Source: Sphingosinicella soli (GTDB lineage Bacteria; Pseudomonadota; Alphaproteobacteria; Sphingomonadales; Sphingomonadaceae). Taken from it: DNA of 64,000 bases. This document shows positions 9,142-20,480 of this stretch, one piece after another; position 1 is the stretch's first letter; each line of letters opens with the position of its first letter. The notes beneath the pieces were generated by a model. It did not search any database. It was given only the letters and a program-made list of their open reading frames with translations, and had not been told where the DNA came from. The stretch spans positions 100,010 to 164,009 of the forward strand of contig NZ_JACHNZ010000002.1 of NCBI RefSeq assembly GCF_014199685.1, read 5' to 3'. The position numbers and the translations under genes are program-made.

Positions 9142-10821
9142 GTGACCACGCCCTCCGACCCCTCTGAACCGCTGGAATTGCCGACTGATCCGGCGGCACT
9201 CGCGGCGATGTTCCTGGCGGAGCGCGCGGCGCGGTTGGCAGAACAGGAAGCCCGTCTGGCAGAGCGTGACGCAAGGATCGCAGCCGAGGCCGATGCGGCT
9301 GAGGCGAGGGCTGGCACGTCGTCGCGCGACGCGATGATCACCTACCTCCAGCTGATGATCGAGAAGCTGAAGCGGGAGCTCTATGGCCAGAGCTCCGAGC
9401 GCGGCACGCAGAAGCTCGATCAGCTGCAGTTGCAGCTCGAGGAGTGCGAGGCGGCCGCGACCGAGGACGAGGTTGCAGCGATCCTGAGTTCCAGCACGGC
9501 GACGCCGCGGCGGCGGCCGGTGCGCAAACCCTTCCCCGATCATCTGCCGCGCGAGCGGGTGGTGCTGCCGGCGCCGACCTCCTGCCCGTGCTGTGGCTCG
9601 GCGCGGCTGTCGAAGCTCGGCGAGGACGTCACCGAGACGCTGGAGCTCGTGCCGCGCCAGTGGAAGGTGATCCAGACGGTGCGGGAGAAGTTCGCCTGCC
9701 GGGCCTGCGAGACGATCACGCAGGAACCCGCGCCGTTCCATCCGACGCCGCGCGGCTTTGTGGGGCCGAACCTCCTGGCAACGATCCTGTTCGAGAAGTT
9801 TGGACAGCATCAGCCGCTGAACCGGCAGAGCGAGCGCTATGCCCGCGAGGGGATCGACCTCTCCGTCTCGACGCTCGCCGACCAGGTGGGAGCGGCGACA
9901 TCGGCCTTGCAGCCGCTGCACGCTCTGATCGCGGCGCATGTGCTGGCGGCGGAACGGCTCCACGGCGACGACACGACGGTGCCGATCCTCGCCAAGGGCA
10001 AGACCGACACGGGCCGGATCTGGACCTATGTGCGCGACGACAGGCCCTTTGGTGGAAGCGATCCGCCGGCGGCCTTGTACTTCGCCTCAAAGGATCGCCG
10101 ACAGGAGCATCCCGATGGCCACCTCTGGGGATGGCGAGGCATCCTGCAGGCCGATGCCTATGGAGGCTACAACGGGCTCTATGATCCGCGACGACCGAAA
10201 GGGCCGGTCACGTCAGCCCTGTGCTGGAGCCATGCACGACGCGGCTTCTATGAGCTCGCCGACATTACGGCCAAGGCGCGCCGTGGCTCCGCCGCCGCGG
10301 TCTCCCCGATCGCACTCGGGGCGGTGAAGCGGATCGACGCCCTCTTTGCCCTCGAGCGGGAGATCATCGGCCGATCGCCGGAGGAGCGGGTTCGAGCCCG
10401 CCAGGAGGCCTCGAAGCCGCTCGTCGACGACCTGGCGATCTGGCTCCAGGCCCAGCGTCAAACGCTCTCCCGCTCGGCGACGGTGGCCAAGCCGATCGAC
10501 TACGTGCTGAAGCGCTGGGACCGATTTGCCGCCCTCCTCGATGATGGCCGGATCTGCCTCACCAACAACGCCGCCGAGCGGGCGCTCCGAGGCTTTGCAC
10601 TCGGCCGCAAGGCCTGGCTCTTTGCGGGCTCCGATCGCGGTGCCGACCGCGCTGCCGCCATGGCGACACTGATCGAGACGGCCAAGCTCAACGACGTTGA
10701 TCCGCAGGCCTGGCTCGCCGACGTCCTCGCCCGCATCGCCGCCATCCCGCAGTCCAGGCTGCCGGAGCTGTTGCCGTGGAACTGGCGCGACGAAGCAACC
10801 GATCGCCGCAAAGCCGCCTGA
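9142..10821 (+). CDS. tnpC: IS66 transposase TnpC (DDE type)
   Basis: 559 residues from a GTG at 9142. The N-terminal third has a leucine-rich coiled region, the KLKRELYGQSSER signature and a zinc-finger-like pair CPCC and CRAC. The catalytic DDE core follows: HGDDTTVP, then LQADAYGGYNGLY, then LTNNAAERALRGFALGRKAW with the last Glu. The C-terminus (LPELLPWNW) is typical of IS66. Length is normal and the frame intact, so the protein is probably active. Confidence 0.95.
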   Translation: MTTPSDPSEPLELPTDPAALAAMFLAERAARLAEQEARLAERDARIAAEADAAEARAGTSSRDAMITYLQLMIEKLKRELYGQSSERGTQKLDQLQLQLEECEAAATEDEVAAILSSSTATPRRRPVRKPFPDHLPRERVVLPAPTSCPCCGSARLSKLGEDVTETLELVPRQWKVIQTVREKFACRACETITQEPAPFHPTPRGFVGPNLLATILFEKFGQHQPLNRQSERYAREGIDLSVSTLADQVGAATSALQPLHALIAAHVLAAERLHGDDTTVPILAKGKTDTGRIWTYVRDDRPFGGSDPPAALYFASKDRRQEHPDGHLWGWRGILQADAYGGYNGLYDPRRPKGPVTSALCWSHARRGFYELADITAKARRGSAAAVSPIALGAVKRIDALFALEREIIGRSPEERVRARQEASKPLVDDLAIWLQAQRQTLSRSATVAKPIDYVLKRWDRFAALLDDGRICLTNNAAERALRGFALGRKAWLFAGSDRGADRAAAMATLIETAKLNDVDPQAWLADVLARIAAIPQSRLPELLPWNWRDEATDRRKAA

Positions 10822-10825
10822 CGAT

Positions 10826-11041
10826 ATGGCTGCCATCTCCCACGTCTTCACCCTGGCGCTCGTAGCCCGGATGCTCAGTGAGAGCGAAGACCGGCTCTGG
10901 GAACTCACCGATCAAATGGAGCCCGAGGACGGCGTCCTCTGGGTCCATGACATCGACGAGCGTGAGACCATGGCCTTCACCCACTTCGGCATTGAAACCC
11001 TCAAGGAACTGATCGCCGATCAGCCCAGACCGGAAAGCTGA
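10826..11041 (+). CDS. small IS66-associated protein (fourth IS66 gene)
   Basis: 71 residues from ATG 10826, five bases after the tnpC stop and ending seven bases before the right inverted repeat. MAAISHVFTLALVARML and the acidic core MEPEDGVLWVHDIDE resemble a small protein often found downstream of tnpC in alphaproteobacterial IS66 elements. Function unknown. Its place inside the element and matching codon style show that it travels with the IS. Confidence 0.8.
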   Translation: MAAISHVFTLALVARMLSESEDRLWELTDQMEPEDGVLWVHDIDERETMAFTHFGIETLKELIADQPRPES

Positions 11042-11048
11042 ACTCCCG

Positions 11049-11069
11049 CGGTCCTCGGCGGATGCTTAC
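11049..11069 (-). repeat. IS66 right inverted repeat
   Basis: Reverse complement of the left end with four mismatches; the outer end is GCTTAC on the plus strand, the usual IS66 terminus. Confidence 0.9.
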
Positions 11070-11077
11070 ATCGAGTG
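11070..11077. repeat. target site duplication of IS66, right copy
   Basis: ATCGAGTG, identical to 8287-8294. On the minus strand it encodes the ALD residues at the break point in the integrase. Confidence 0.95.
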
Positions 11078-12329
11078 CGTAGGAGCTGCGCTTGAATTGC
11101 ACGCCATCGAGCAGGCCCTGGATATAACCAGCGACCGCATCTGCGGCCATGATCAAAGCTGTATCAACCGTGTGGATGTAGCGGCTGGTGACGGTGCCTT
11201 GCGCGTGCCCAAGCAACGCCGCGACTGTCGATTCGGTGAAGCCGAGATCGTTCGCCATGCTGGCATAGCTGTGGCGCAGGACGTGCGGGGTAATCCCGGC
11301 AAGCGGTGTGTTCTCCAGCATCTTGTGCCAGTGCTTCGGAAACCCGACCAGCGGCTTGCCTTCGATGGTGCCGCCAAAGACCGGGCCGGTTGCATGCTCC
11401 GGCCGGCGCGCATTGAGAAGGTCGACCACCGGGAGTCCGATCGGTCGAACCGAAGCACCTTCCTTGCTGTCGGTGAGCCGCAGGCAGCTATTGTCGCTGT
11501 CCACTTCGGGCCAGATGAGATTGATGATCTCGCCACGCCGGCACCCCGTGAGCGCGATGGCCTTCCCCATCTCCGCAGCGGTTGCGAGCTGATCGTCTTG
11601 AGACGCCTTATTGAGGAGCTTTCCTAGCAAGCGATACTCGTCCTCCGAGAGACGCCGCGTGCGCTTCTGGTCGGCAGCCTTACGGATGCCGTGAGCCGGA
11701 TTAGCGTCGATGATCCCACTCTCGCGGGCGTAAGTCAGGATGGCGCCGAGCAGGCCGACAGTGCGCGTGCCCGTGCCGATGCCGCCACGCACGATCGAGC
11801 GGCCGCGCTTCTTGGTCTTCTGATCGGCTTTGGTCTTCCCGGATGCGACGTCGCGCATGAAGCGCGTCACGTCTGCAGCGGTGATGTCTTTCACGCGCCG
11901 CGTGCCGAGCAGCGGAATAATGTGACGCCGGATGCGTCCCTCATCGGTGTAGATGGTGGACGCCTTTTTCGGGCGGCGCTTCTTGCCGAGGATCAATCCG
12001 TTCTTCGCGTCATCGAGATAGCGCTCGCACAGCTCCTTGATGGTGACGGCCTTATGGTCGAGCTCGCGCTCTTCGGCTGGATTGTCGCCTTGCGCGATGC
12101 GGCCGAGCAAGATGCGCGCCTGCACGCGCGCAGTGTCCGGCGTCCAGACTCCGTGCATGCCGATGGTGAAGCGTCGTGTGCGACCCTTGGCGCGATACTG
12201 CACCAGGTAGCTGCGCTTGCCCGATTTGAAGACGCGCAGCCCGAAGCCGGGCAGCTCGTCGTCCCAGATGAAATAGTCTTTGTCGCCGGCTTCGGCCTGA
12301 TCGACACTACGTTTGCTTAGCTTCGCCAT
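11070..12329 (-). pseudogene. P4-type tyrosine integrase interrupted by IS66
   Basis: Codons 1-420 of a 447-codon integrase, from ATG 12329 (MAKLSKRSVDQAEAG). An arm-binding N-terminal domain of the DUF4102 type (DELPGFGLRVFKSGKRSYLVQ) is followed by the core-binding and catalytic domains. The catalytic set is present: Arg in GCRRGEI, His-x-x-Arg in HVLRHSYAS, His in LLGHAQ and Tyr in SRYIHT. The IS66 insertion removes the last 27 residues. The frame runs on into the element to a stop at 11001, adding 22 foreign residues, so a fused protein with a full active site could still be made. It sits directly beside the tRNA attachment site. Confidence 0.9.
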
Positions 12330-12350
12330 GTGACATACTCCGGCGGCTGC

Positions 12351-12394
12351 GCCGCTTCCGTTGGACCGCTTCCGCGGAAGCACCGCGGAAGCAC
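12351..12394. repeat. cluster of short repeats between integrase and attachment site
   Basis: GCGGAAGCAC occurs twice with an 11-bp period (12374-12383 and 12385-12394). The inverse, CCGCTTCCG, occurs twice just before (12352-12360 and 12366-12374). Four copies of one short motif in both orientations, between int and its att core, are what arm-type integrase or excisionase sites look like. The function is inferred. Confidence 0.45.
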
Positions 12395-12524
12395 CCAGGC
12401 GGAAATTCGGGGTCATCACAGGATACTGGCTTCGGAGTTGATCGCCAGAAAAGATCAATGCCTACAGTTGGTTAGCGTGGTCTAGCGTACGAATAGAAAC
12501 TGTGGCGTATATCGTCTTTTTGGG

Positions 12525-12569
12525 CTCCGAAGGCAGAGGTCACAGGTTCGAATCCTCTCGGATGCACCA
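12525..12569 (+). other. island attachment site: 3' fragment of tRNA-Arg(CCG)
   Basis: From the anticodon loop CTCCGAA through the 3' anticodon stem GGCAG, the TTCGAAT T-loop and the encoded CCA at 12567-12569, this is the 3' part of a tRNA-Arg with anticodon CCG. The 5' half is absent: the bases before the loop do not pair with GGCAG and no GCATCCG-like acceptor strand lies upstream. The T stem has one C-C mismatch, so the copy is decaying. Next to an integrase, this is the typical right junction of an island integrated into a tRNA gene. The intact tRNA should lie at the other end, left of the window. Confidence 0.82.
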
Positions 12570-12575
12570 TTCCAC

Positions 12576-13253
12576 TCAATCAATCGACATGCGGTAGCCG
12601 ATTCCCGGTTCGTTGAGCAGCAGTGTCGGCATCGCCGCATTGTCTTCAGCCTTCTGCCGCAAACCGCGCATCGTGACGCGGAGATATTCAACATCGCCGA
12701 GATGCGCCTCGCCCCAGATGGCACTCAGGAGGTGTCGATGGGTCAGCACCTTGCCCGCGTGTCGCGCGAGTTCCAGCAGGAGCGCAAATTCCTTCGGAGT
12801 CAAATGAATGACCTTGCCCTGCCTGGTCACGCGATGTGCAGCAATGTCGATTTCGATCCGGCCGACGGTCAGCTTTCCATCGACAGACGTTCCCGCACGG
12901 TGGCGCATTGCCACCCGAACGCGGGCAAGGAGTTCATCGGTATCGAACGGCTTGGTAATGTAATCGTCGGCGCCCAGATCGAGCGCCGCCACCTTTTCGG
13001 CCGTCGCATCGCGCGCGGTGAGGATAAGAACGGCTCGGTCCATCGCTTTGATGAGCGTTATCAGTTCCATTCCGTCGCGATCGGGGAGGCCCAGATCGAG
13101 CAGAACGAGCTGGCAGCCCGGATGCCGCGCCGCAGTCAGTGCTTCCCCCGCGTTGGCGGCCTCGCTGCAGGTATAACCGCTGCGTTCGAGCGCGCCGCGC
13201 ACGAGGCGGCGGATGGCGAGTTCGTCGTCAACGATGAGGATCGGGGGGGTCAT
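12576..13253 (-). CDS. kdpE: KdpE, response regulator of the Kdp potassium system
   Basis: 225 residues. Receiver domain with acidic pocket VDDE, phospho-acceptor Asp53 (LLDLGLPD) and Lys near 102 (YITKPF), then an OmpR-type winged helix with LTPKEFALLLELARHAGKVLT. KdpE is phosphorylated by KdpD and activates the kdp promoter under low potassium or salt stress. The start overlaps the kdpD stop as ATGA. The gene ends six bases from the island attachment site, so the island integrated immediately beside it without damage. Confidence 0.95.
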   Translation of the reverse strand: MTPPILIVDDELAIRRLVRGALERSGYTCSEAANAGEALTAARHPGCQLVLLDLGLPDRDGMELITLIKAMDRAVLILTARDATAEKVAALDLGADDYITKPFDTDELLARVRVAMRHRAGTSVDGKLTVGRIEIDIAAHRVTRQGKVIHLTPKEFALLLELARHAGKVLTHRHLLSAIWGEAHLGDVEYLRVTMRGLRQKAEDNAAMPTLLLNEPGIGYRMSID

Positions 13254-15913
13254 GCAGGCTCAACATCCGTGACCCGTCGGATCAGGCTTTCAGGCCAATC
13301 GATATCGAACCGGGATCCTGGCCTGTCGTCCCGGTTCAGCGCCCTGACCGTCAGGCCAAGCGCGTCGGCGAACCCCTTCACGATGGCGAGCCCCAGCCCC
13401 GCCCCCCCCGTGCTATCGCTGCCTGCGCCTCGCGCAAATCGCTCGAAAAGATCATCAGGACGACCAATCGGCAGCCCGGCACCCTCATCGAGCACCGACA
13501 GCGAGAGCGAACCCGGCGCGCGTTGGGCGGCCAGTATGATCTCGCTGCCGACGGGTGAAAACTTCGCGGCATTATCGAGCAGGTTGATCAGCATGTGATG
13601 CAACATGCGCGGATCGGCGATGACGAGCGGCAGCGCGGGCGGCACATCAAGCTTGATCCTGTGCGCCGCCAGCGCCGGTTTGAGATCATGCACCGCGGCT
13701 GTCACGGCATCCGTCAGATCGACCGGTTCCAGACGCACGGCAACAGCGCCGGCTTCGATCCGGGTCATTTCGACCAGATCGTCGAACAGCCGCGCAAGTC
13801 GCTGTGCTTCGGCTCTGAGTGTTGCCGCCGCTTCCGAGCCGGGTTGCTCGCGAACCACGACATCCGCTGCCGCCAGCACCGACGTGAGCGGGGTCTTCAG
13901 ATCATGCCCAAGCGACGATATCAGCGTCGCGCGCAGATCGTCGCGCTGCTTGAGCACCGCGACTTCCCGCGCTTCACCCTCCAGTTTCAGCCGTTCGCGT
14001 GCCAGCGCAGCCTGCCCCAGCAACGTCGCGAACAGGATGCGCTTGTCGGCGGGCAGAGGCTCGCTCCGGCCGGGTGCCGCGATGCCAAGAACGGCCAGCA
14101 CCCCGAGCGACGTCGCCAACGGGTGAAATTGCCAGTCGCTTGCCGTAAGCGTCGCGGTGTCCCTTCCGGCCGGCTCATTGCGCTCGAATGCCCAGTCGGC
14201 CGCCGTCAGATCGATCGGTCCGAGAACGACGGACTCGGGCTGTGCGCCGATGACGACGGGACGCCCCTGTTTCCGAACGAGCAGCACCGCATTCACGTCC
14301 AGCAGCCCGGCAATCTCGGTGCAGGTCACAGCCGCCGTTCCGACTTCGTCCGACACCGCGGCCAGCCGCTGACCGAACGCCGCGAGCGCCGCATTTTCGG
14401 TCGCAGTCCGGGCACCGACATTGGCTTCGCTGCGCAGCCGTCCCGCCAGTTGGCTGGACACGACGCCGAGACCGGCGAGGATGACGAAGGTTACGACATT
14501 CTGGGGATTATCGATGGTGAAGGTATGCACCGGCGGTAAAAAGAAGAAGTTATAGGCCAATGCCGCCGCAAGGCTGACGATCAAAGATTCACGCAGTCCG
14601 AACATGGTTGCGGTCGCGATCACCGGGATCAGGTAGAAAAGATCGACAGCATTCAAGCTGACCACCGGCAGAAGCAGCAGCCCGATTGCCGTGGTCAGAG
14701 CGACCATTGCAAGGCCCAGCAGCACACCCCGCTTGCCAAATGCGCGGCCGGTGCCACGCGTTTGTTCAACCTCTCCGCGACCTTCGGGCATCGGCATGAC
14801 ATGCACCGCGATGCCCTCGTTATCGCGCACAAGCTGATCGACAATCGAGCCGTGACGCAATTCGAACCACCAGCTTCGCCGCGATTTGCCGGTGACAACC
14901 GCCGTCGCCCGCGCCTCTGCAATATAGCCGCGCAGGCCCTGGATCACCGTGGCGGCCGAAACGGTCGTCAGCGTCGCACCAAGACTTGCGGCGAGTTTCA
15001 ACACAGACGCGATCCGCGCGCGCGCCTCTCCGGACAAGCGCGCGCTACGCGGAGTCTCGACAGTCAGTGCGGTCCACGGTGCATGCATCGAATCGGCCAG
15101 TCGCTTGGCCGCGCGTACCAGAAACTCACCGCCCGGCTGATCGCCGACCGCCACGACAATGCGTTCGCCCGCCGCCCAGTTACCCGGCTCGCCCGCCAGC
15201 CGGACATGATCGAGCATCTGCCGATCAACGGTTTGCGCGGCGCGGCGCAGCGCAAGTTCGCGCAAAGCCGACAGATTGGCCTTGGAAAAGAAGTGATTCA
15301 GCGCGCGGGATGCTTCGGCGGGAATATAGACCTTGCCGTCTTTCAGCCGCTCGATCAATTCGTCGGGTGGCAGATCGACCACTTCGATCTCGGCGTCTTC
15401 GAACAAGGCATCGGGGACGGTTTCGCGAACGCGAACCTTGGTGAACCCCGCCACGACATCGTTGAGACTTTCGACATGCTGGATATTGAGCGTCGTCAGG
15501 ACGTCGATCCCCGCGTCGCGCAGCTCTTCGATATCCTGCCAGCGTTTGGGATGGCGGCTTCCCGGCGCATTGGTGTGCGCCAGTTCATCGATCAGCGCGA
15601 CCTGCGGGGCCCGCGCGAGCATCGCGTCGATATCGAACTCGGTCAGCGTATGCGCCCCATGCGCGATCGTCTTGCGCGGGAGCTGCTCGAACGGCGTCGT
15701 CAGTGCATCGGTATCGGCGCGGCCGTGCGTTTCGACGACGCCGATCACGACATCCTTGCCCTGGCGCAGGAAATCGGCGCCTTCGCGCAGCATCTCGAAT
15801 GTCTTGCCGACGCCCGGAGCGGCCCCGAGGATGATCTTCAGCCGCCCGCGCGCTTCCCGCTTCGCGGCCTTGAGCAGCGCTTCGGGGGAAGGACGAGCGG
15901 GGTCGGGATTCAT
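13250..15913 (-). CDS. kdpD: KdpD, potassium-sensing histidine kinase
   Basis: 887 residues, normal length for KdpD. The N-terminal KdpD domain has Walker A GAAPGVGKT at residues 30-38 and is followed by a universal-stress-like domain. Four membrane segments come next (for example LLGLAMVALTTAIGLLLL), then a GAF-like region, a histidine box SSLGHDLKTPLTS near residue 667 and the ATPase domain. The protein senses potassium and turgor and phosphorylates KdpE. It overlaps kdpC upstream and kdpE downstream by four bases each, so all three are co-translated. Confidence 0.96.
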   Translation of the reverse strand: MNPDPARPSPEALLKAAKREARGRLKIILGAAPGVGKTFEMLREGADFLRQGKDVVIGVVETHGRADTDALTTPFEQLPRKTIAHGAHTLTEFDIDAMLARAPQVALIDELAHTNAPGSRHPKRWQDIEELRDAGIDVLTTLNIQHVESLNDVVAGFTKVRVRETVPDALFEDAEIEVVDLPPDELIERLKDGKVYIPAEASRALNHFFSKANLSALRELALRRAAQTVDRQMLDHVRLAGEPGNWAAGERIVVAVGDQPGGEFLVRAAKRLADSMHAPWTALTVETPRSARLSGEARARIASVLKLAASLGATLTTVSAATVIQGLRGYIAEARATAVVTGKSRRSWWFELRHGSIVDQLVRDNEGIAVHVMPMPEGRGEVEQTRGTGRAFGKRGVLLGLAMVALTTAIGLLLLPVVSLNAVDLFYLIPVIATATMFGLRESLIVSLAAALAYNFFFLPPVHTFTIDNPQNVVTFVILAGLGVVSSQLAGRLRSEANVGARTATENAALAAFGQRLAAVSDEVGTAAVTCTEIAGLLDVNAVLLVRKQGRPVVIGAQPESVVLGPIDLTAADWAFERNEPAGRDTATLTASDWQFHPLATSLGVLAVLGIAAPGRSEPLPADKRILFATLLGQAALARERLKLEGEAREVAVLKQRDDLRATLISSLGHDLKTPLTSVLAAADVVVREQPGSEAAATLRAEAQRLARLFDDLVEMTRIEAGAVAVRLEPVDLTDAVTAAVHDLKPALAAHRIKLDVPPALPLVIADPRMLHHMLINLLDNAAKFSPVGSEIILAAQRAPGSLSLSVLDEGAGLPIGRPDDLFERFARGAGSDSTGGAGLGLAIVKGFADALGLTVRALNRDDRPGSRFDIDWPESLIRRVTDVEPA

Positions 15914-16497
15914 CGCGTGGAATTAGCCGGAATTTCGTCCAGATGTCGATTGATAAGGAGCACGTTGACCCGGGGCTCGCCGAGGAAACCAAGCAGCGGC
16001 ATTTCCGTGGCATCGGTGACGCGTTGCCGGACCTGGTCTACGGGGAGGTTGCGCGCGGCAGCGACGCGGGCCGCCTGGGCGAAGGCCGCCTCGGGGCTGA
16101 TATGGGGGTCGAGCCCCGACGCGCTGCTGGTGACCAGATCAGCCGGGACGGACGGCCCGGTCAAACCCTGGGCGCGCATCGATGCATCGATGTCGTCGCG
16201 CAAGGCCTGCGATCCCGGTGCAAGGTTGGATGCGGCGGACGCGCCGGCATCATAGCCATTCTCTCCCGCCGCAGAAGGGCGCGGGTGGAAATAGCGAGAC
16301 TGAGCAAAGTTCTGGCCGATAAGCGCGGAGCCCACGATGCGGTCATTTTCGCGGATCATGCTGCCATTGGCTCGAAACGGCATGGCGACCTGCGCAATGC
16401 CGGTCATCGCCAGCGGGTAGGCAAGCCCGAGAATCGCTGCGAGCAACAGCAGCAGAACGATGGCGGGGCGGATGGCATTCCTGATTTCGGAGAGCAT
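15910..16497 (-). CDS. kdpC: KdpC, accessory subunit of the K+-transporting ATPase
   Basis: 195 residues. One N-terminal membrane segment (IVLLLLLAAILGLAYPLAMTG) and conserved KdpC patches such as IGQNF, YFHPRPSAAG and DPHISPEAAFAQ. KdpC stabilises the KdpFABC complex and helps nucleotide binding by KdpB. It lies 11 bases after kdpB and overlaps kdpD by four bases. Confidence 0.96.
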   Translation of the reverse strand: MLSEIRNAIRPAIVLLLLLAAILGLAYPLAMTGIAQVAMPFRANGSMIRENDRIVGSALIGQNFAQSRYFHPRPSAAGENGYDAGASAASNLAPGSQALRDDIDASMRAQGLTGPSVPADLVTSSASGLDPHISPEAAFAQAARVAAARNLPVDQVRQRVTDATEMPLLGFLGEPRVNVLLINRHLDEIPANSTR

Positions 16498-16508
16498 GAT
16501 GGGAATCC

Positions 16509-18518
<2,010 letters not shown>

Positions 18519-18529
18519 GTGTCTGTCTT

Positions 18530-20209
18530 TCAAAGAAGCATGCCGGCGGCGACCTGGAAATGGTCAGCGATGGGGCCAAGCGCGAGCGCCGGCAGGAAGG
18601 TGAGGCCACCGACGATCAGGATGATTGCTGCGAGCAGGCCGACCCACAGGGCGCCCGTGGTGGGGAATGATCCCGGACCTTCGGGTTGCCGCCGTTTGGC
18701 TACCAGCCCCCCGGCAATCGCCAGCGCAGGCAGGATCACACCAAACCGCCCGACGAACATGCCGATGGCAAGCGTGATGTTATAAAAAGGCGTGTTGCCC
18801 GTCAGCCCGCCGAACGCCGAGCCATTGTTCCCGACTGCGCTCGAATAGGCGTAGAGGATTTCGCTGAACCCGTGCGGCCCCCCGGCAAGCGGACCCGCCA
18901 ATCCAGCCTCGGTCACGCTGGCAAGCGCCGTCAGTCCCAGGATGAACAGCGGCAGGACGGCGATGGCGATGACCGCCAGCTTCATCTCGCGCGCCTCGAT
19001 CTTCTTGCCGATATATTCGGGCGTGCGCCCGACCATCAGCCCGGCAATGAACACCGCGAGGATCGCGTAAATGAGGATGCCGTAGAACCCAGCGCCGACA
19101 CCGCCGACGATCACTTCGCCCAATTGCATGTTGAACATCGTGACGAGGCCGCCGAGCGGCATGAAGCTGTCGTGCATGCCGATGACAGCGCCACATGAGG
19201 CCGCTGTGGTGACCACTGCGAACAAGGCCGTCGCGGCAATGCCGAAGCGAACCTCCTTACCCTCCATATTGCCGCCCGCAATGCCGAGCGCCTGATGGAT
19301 GGGGTTGCCTGCGGCCTCTGCCCAGTAGGTGACAGTCACGCCGATGAGGAACAGTCCGAGCATCGCAGCGAGGATCGTCCAGCCCTGGCGTAGATTGCCG
19401 ACCGCCTTGCCGAAGGTCAGCGTCAAACCCGCGCCGAGCACGAAGATCGACAGCATCTGGAGGAAGTTCGCGAGCGCCGTCGGGTTTTCGAACGGGTGCG
19501 CCGAATTGACATTGAAGAAGCCGCCACCGTTTGTGCCAAGCATCTTGATGGCAAGCTGCGAGGCGACAGGGCCGAGCGCAATGACCTGCTGCGTGCCTTC
19601 GACCGTCGTTGCCGTCACCGATGCTGCAAGCGTCTGCGGCACGCCCATCGCGACATAAACAACCGTGAGGATCGCACAGGCGGGCAGCAGCAGGTAGAGC
19701 GTCACCCGTGTCATATCGACCCAGAAATTGCCGAGCGTTGCGACGCTCGACCTTGCAAACGCGCGGATGAAAGCGAAAGCGACCGCAATGCCGGTTGCCG
19801 CCGACAGGAAGTTCTGGACGGTCAATCCGACCATCTGGCTGAAGTGCGAGAGCGTCGTTTCGCCGCCGTAGTTCTGCCAGTTGGTGTTGGTGACGAAGCT
19901 GACCGCCGTGTTGAAGGCGAGCCAGCTTTCAACGCCCTCAAACCCCTGCGGATTGAGCGGGAGGCCACCCTGCAGTTTCAGAATCGCAAACAGAAGCGCG
20001 ATGCCCGCGATGTTGAAGGCGAGCACGGCGACGGCATAGCCCACCCAGCTCTGCTCACGGGGACCAGTACCCGCGAGCCGGAACAGGCCGGCCTCCAATG
20101 GCAGCGGCCGGCTGTCGTAAAGCCTGAACAGCAGTGCGCCCGAAGGCTTGGCAAGCGCTATGATGAGCGCAATGAAAACGAAGATCAGCGTCCAGCCGGC
20201 AAAGGTCAT
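18530..20209 (-). CDS. kdpA: KdpA, potassium-binding and translocating subunit
   Basis: 559 residues with about ten membrane spans, normal for KdpA. Selectivity-filter-like loops are visible, for example [20 protein letters not shown] and [19 protein letters not shown]. It forms the channel-like potassium path of KdpFABC in the inner membrane. The ribosome site lies in the G-rich stretch at the kdpF stop, 13 bases upstream. Confidence 0.96.
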   Translation of the reverse strand: MTFAGWTLIFVFIALIIALAKPSGALLFRLYDSRPLPLEAGLFRLAGTGPREQSWVGYAVAVLAFNIAGIALLFAILKLQGGLPLNPQGFEGVESWLAFNTAVSFVTNTNWQNYGGETTLSHFSQMVGLTVQNFLSAATGIAVAFAFIRAFARSSVATLGNFWVDMTRVTLYLLLPACAILTVVYVAMGVPQTLAASVTATTVEGTQQVIALGPVASQLAIKMLGTNGGGFFNVNSAHPFENPTALANFLQMLSIFVLGAGLTLTFGKAVGNLRQGWTILAAMLGLFLIGVTVTYWAEAAGNPIHQALGIAGGNMEGKEVRFGIAATALFAVVTTAASCGAVIGMHDSFMPLGGLVTMFNMQLGEVIVGGVGAGFYGILIYAILAVFIAGLMVGRTPEYIGKKIEAREMKLAVIAIAVLPLFILGLTALASVTEAGLAGPLAGGPHGFSEILYAYSSAVGNNGSAFGGLTGNTPFYNITLAIGMFVGRFGVILPALAIAGGLVAKRRQPEGPGSFPTTGALWVGLLAAIILIVGGLTFLPALALGPIADHFQVAAGMLL

Positions 20210-20222
20210 TGCTCAACCCCCC

Positions 20223-20312
20223 TCAATAACGCTCGGGCCGCGCAAGCACGGCAAGCAGGTAGCCAAGGATGAACAGCGCGACGAGCGCGCCAAGCCAGAG
20301 TTCGAACGACAT
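20223..20312 (-). CDS. kdpF: KdpF, small stabilising membrane peptide
   Basis: 29 residues from ATG 20312 (MSFELWLGALVALFILGYLL then AVLARPERY). One membrane helix with the closing ARPERY-type end is characteristic of KdpF, which stabilises the KdpABC complex. It directly precedes kdpA. An AGGAGA ribosome site lies just upstream of the start. Confidence 0.92.
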   Translation of the reverse strand: MSFELWLGALVALFILGYLLAVLARPERY

Positions 20313-20480
20313 GAACGGGTCTCCTGATGAGAGGCCCTCATGCGGGATCGATGCATTAGGATGCGCGAGGGAACGCTGACCTCGGCCGTAAAGATTCCAT
20401 AAGGACGCCATGCGCCTTGTGCCGGTCTGCCGTGCATTCCATGGGCCTGTCAGTCTGGACCGGGATGCGTATAGAGGGGC
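20313..20480. promoter_or_regulatory. divergent promoter region of kdpF and the EamA-type exporter
   Basis: The 168-bp gap between kdpF (minus) and the exporter (plus) must hold the kdp promoter. A T-rich stretch, TTATGGAATCTTTACGG on the minus strand, is the best candidate for a KdpE site or a -35 region. This is weak evidence, as no repeat is obvious. The exporter has a clear GAGGGG ribosome site. Confidence 0.4.

Larger units (their letters stand above)
8295..11069 (+). mobile_element. complete IS66-family insertion sequence
   Basis: A 2775-bp element with four genes in the usual IS66 order (tnpA, tnpB, tnpC and a small downstream gene). It is bounded by imperfect 21-bp inverted repeats (8295-8315 and 11049-11069, 17 of 21 matching) and by the exact 8-bp duplication ATCGAGTG. 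All four frames are intact, so the element may still move. It is inserted near the 3' end of a phage-type integrase gene, codon 420 of 447. The perfect duplication suggests a fairly recent insertion. Confidence 0.95.

Noticed and set aside
12525..12569. A functional tRNA-Arg gene
   Set aside because: No 5' half: acceptor, D arm and 5' anticodon stem are missing, and the T stem has a mismatch.
12482..12724. An 80-codon minus-strand frame containing GASERIRTCDLCL
   Set aside because: This peptide is the well-known false translation of the complement of tRNA-Arg. It supported the tRNA fragment call instead.
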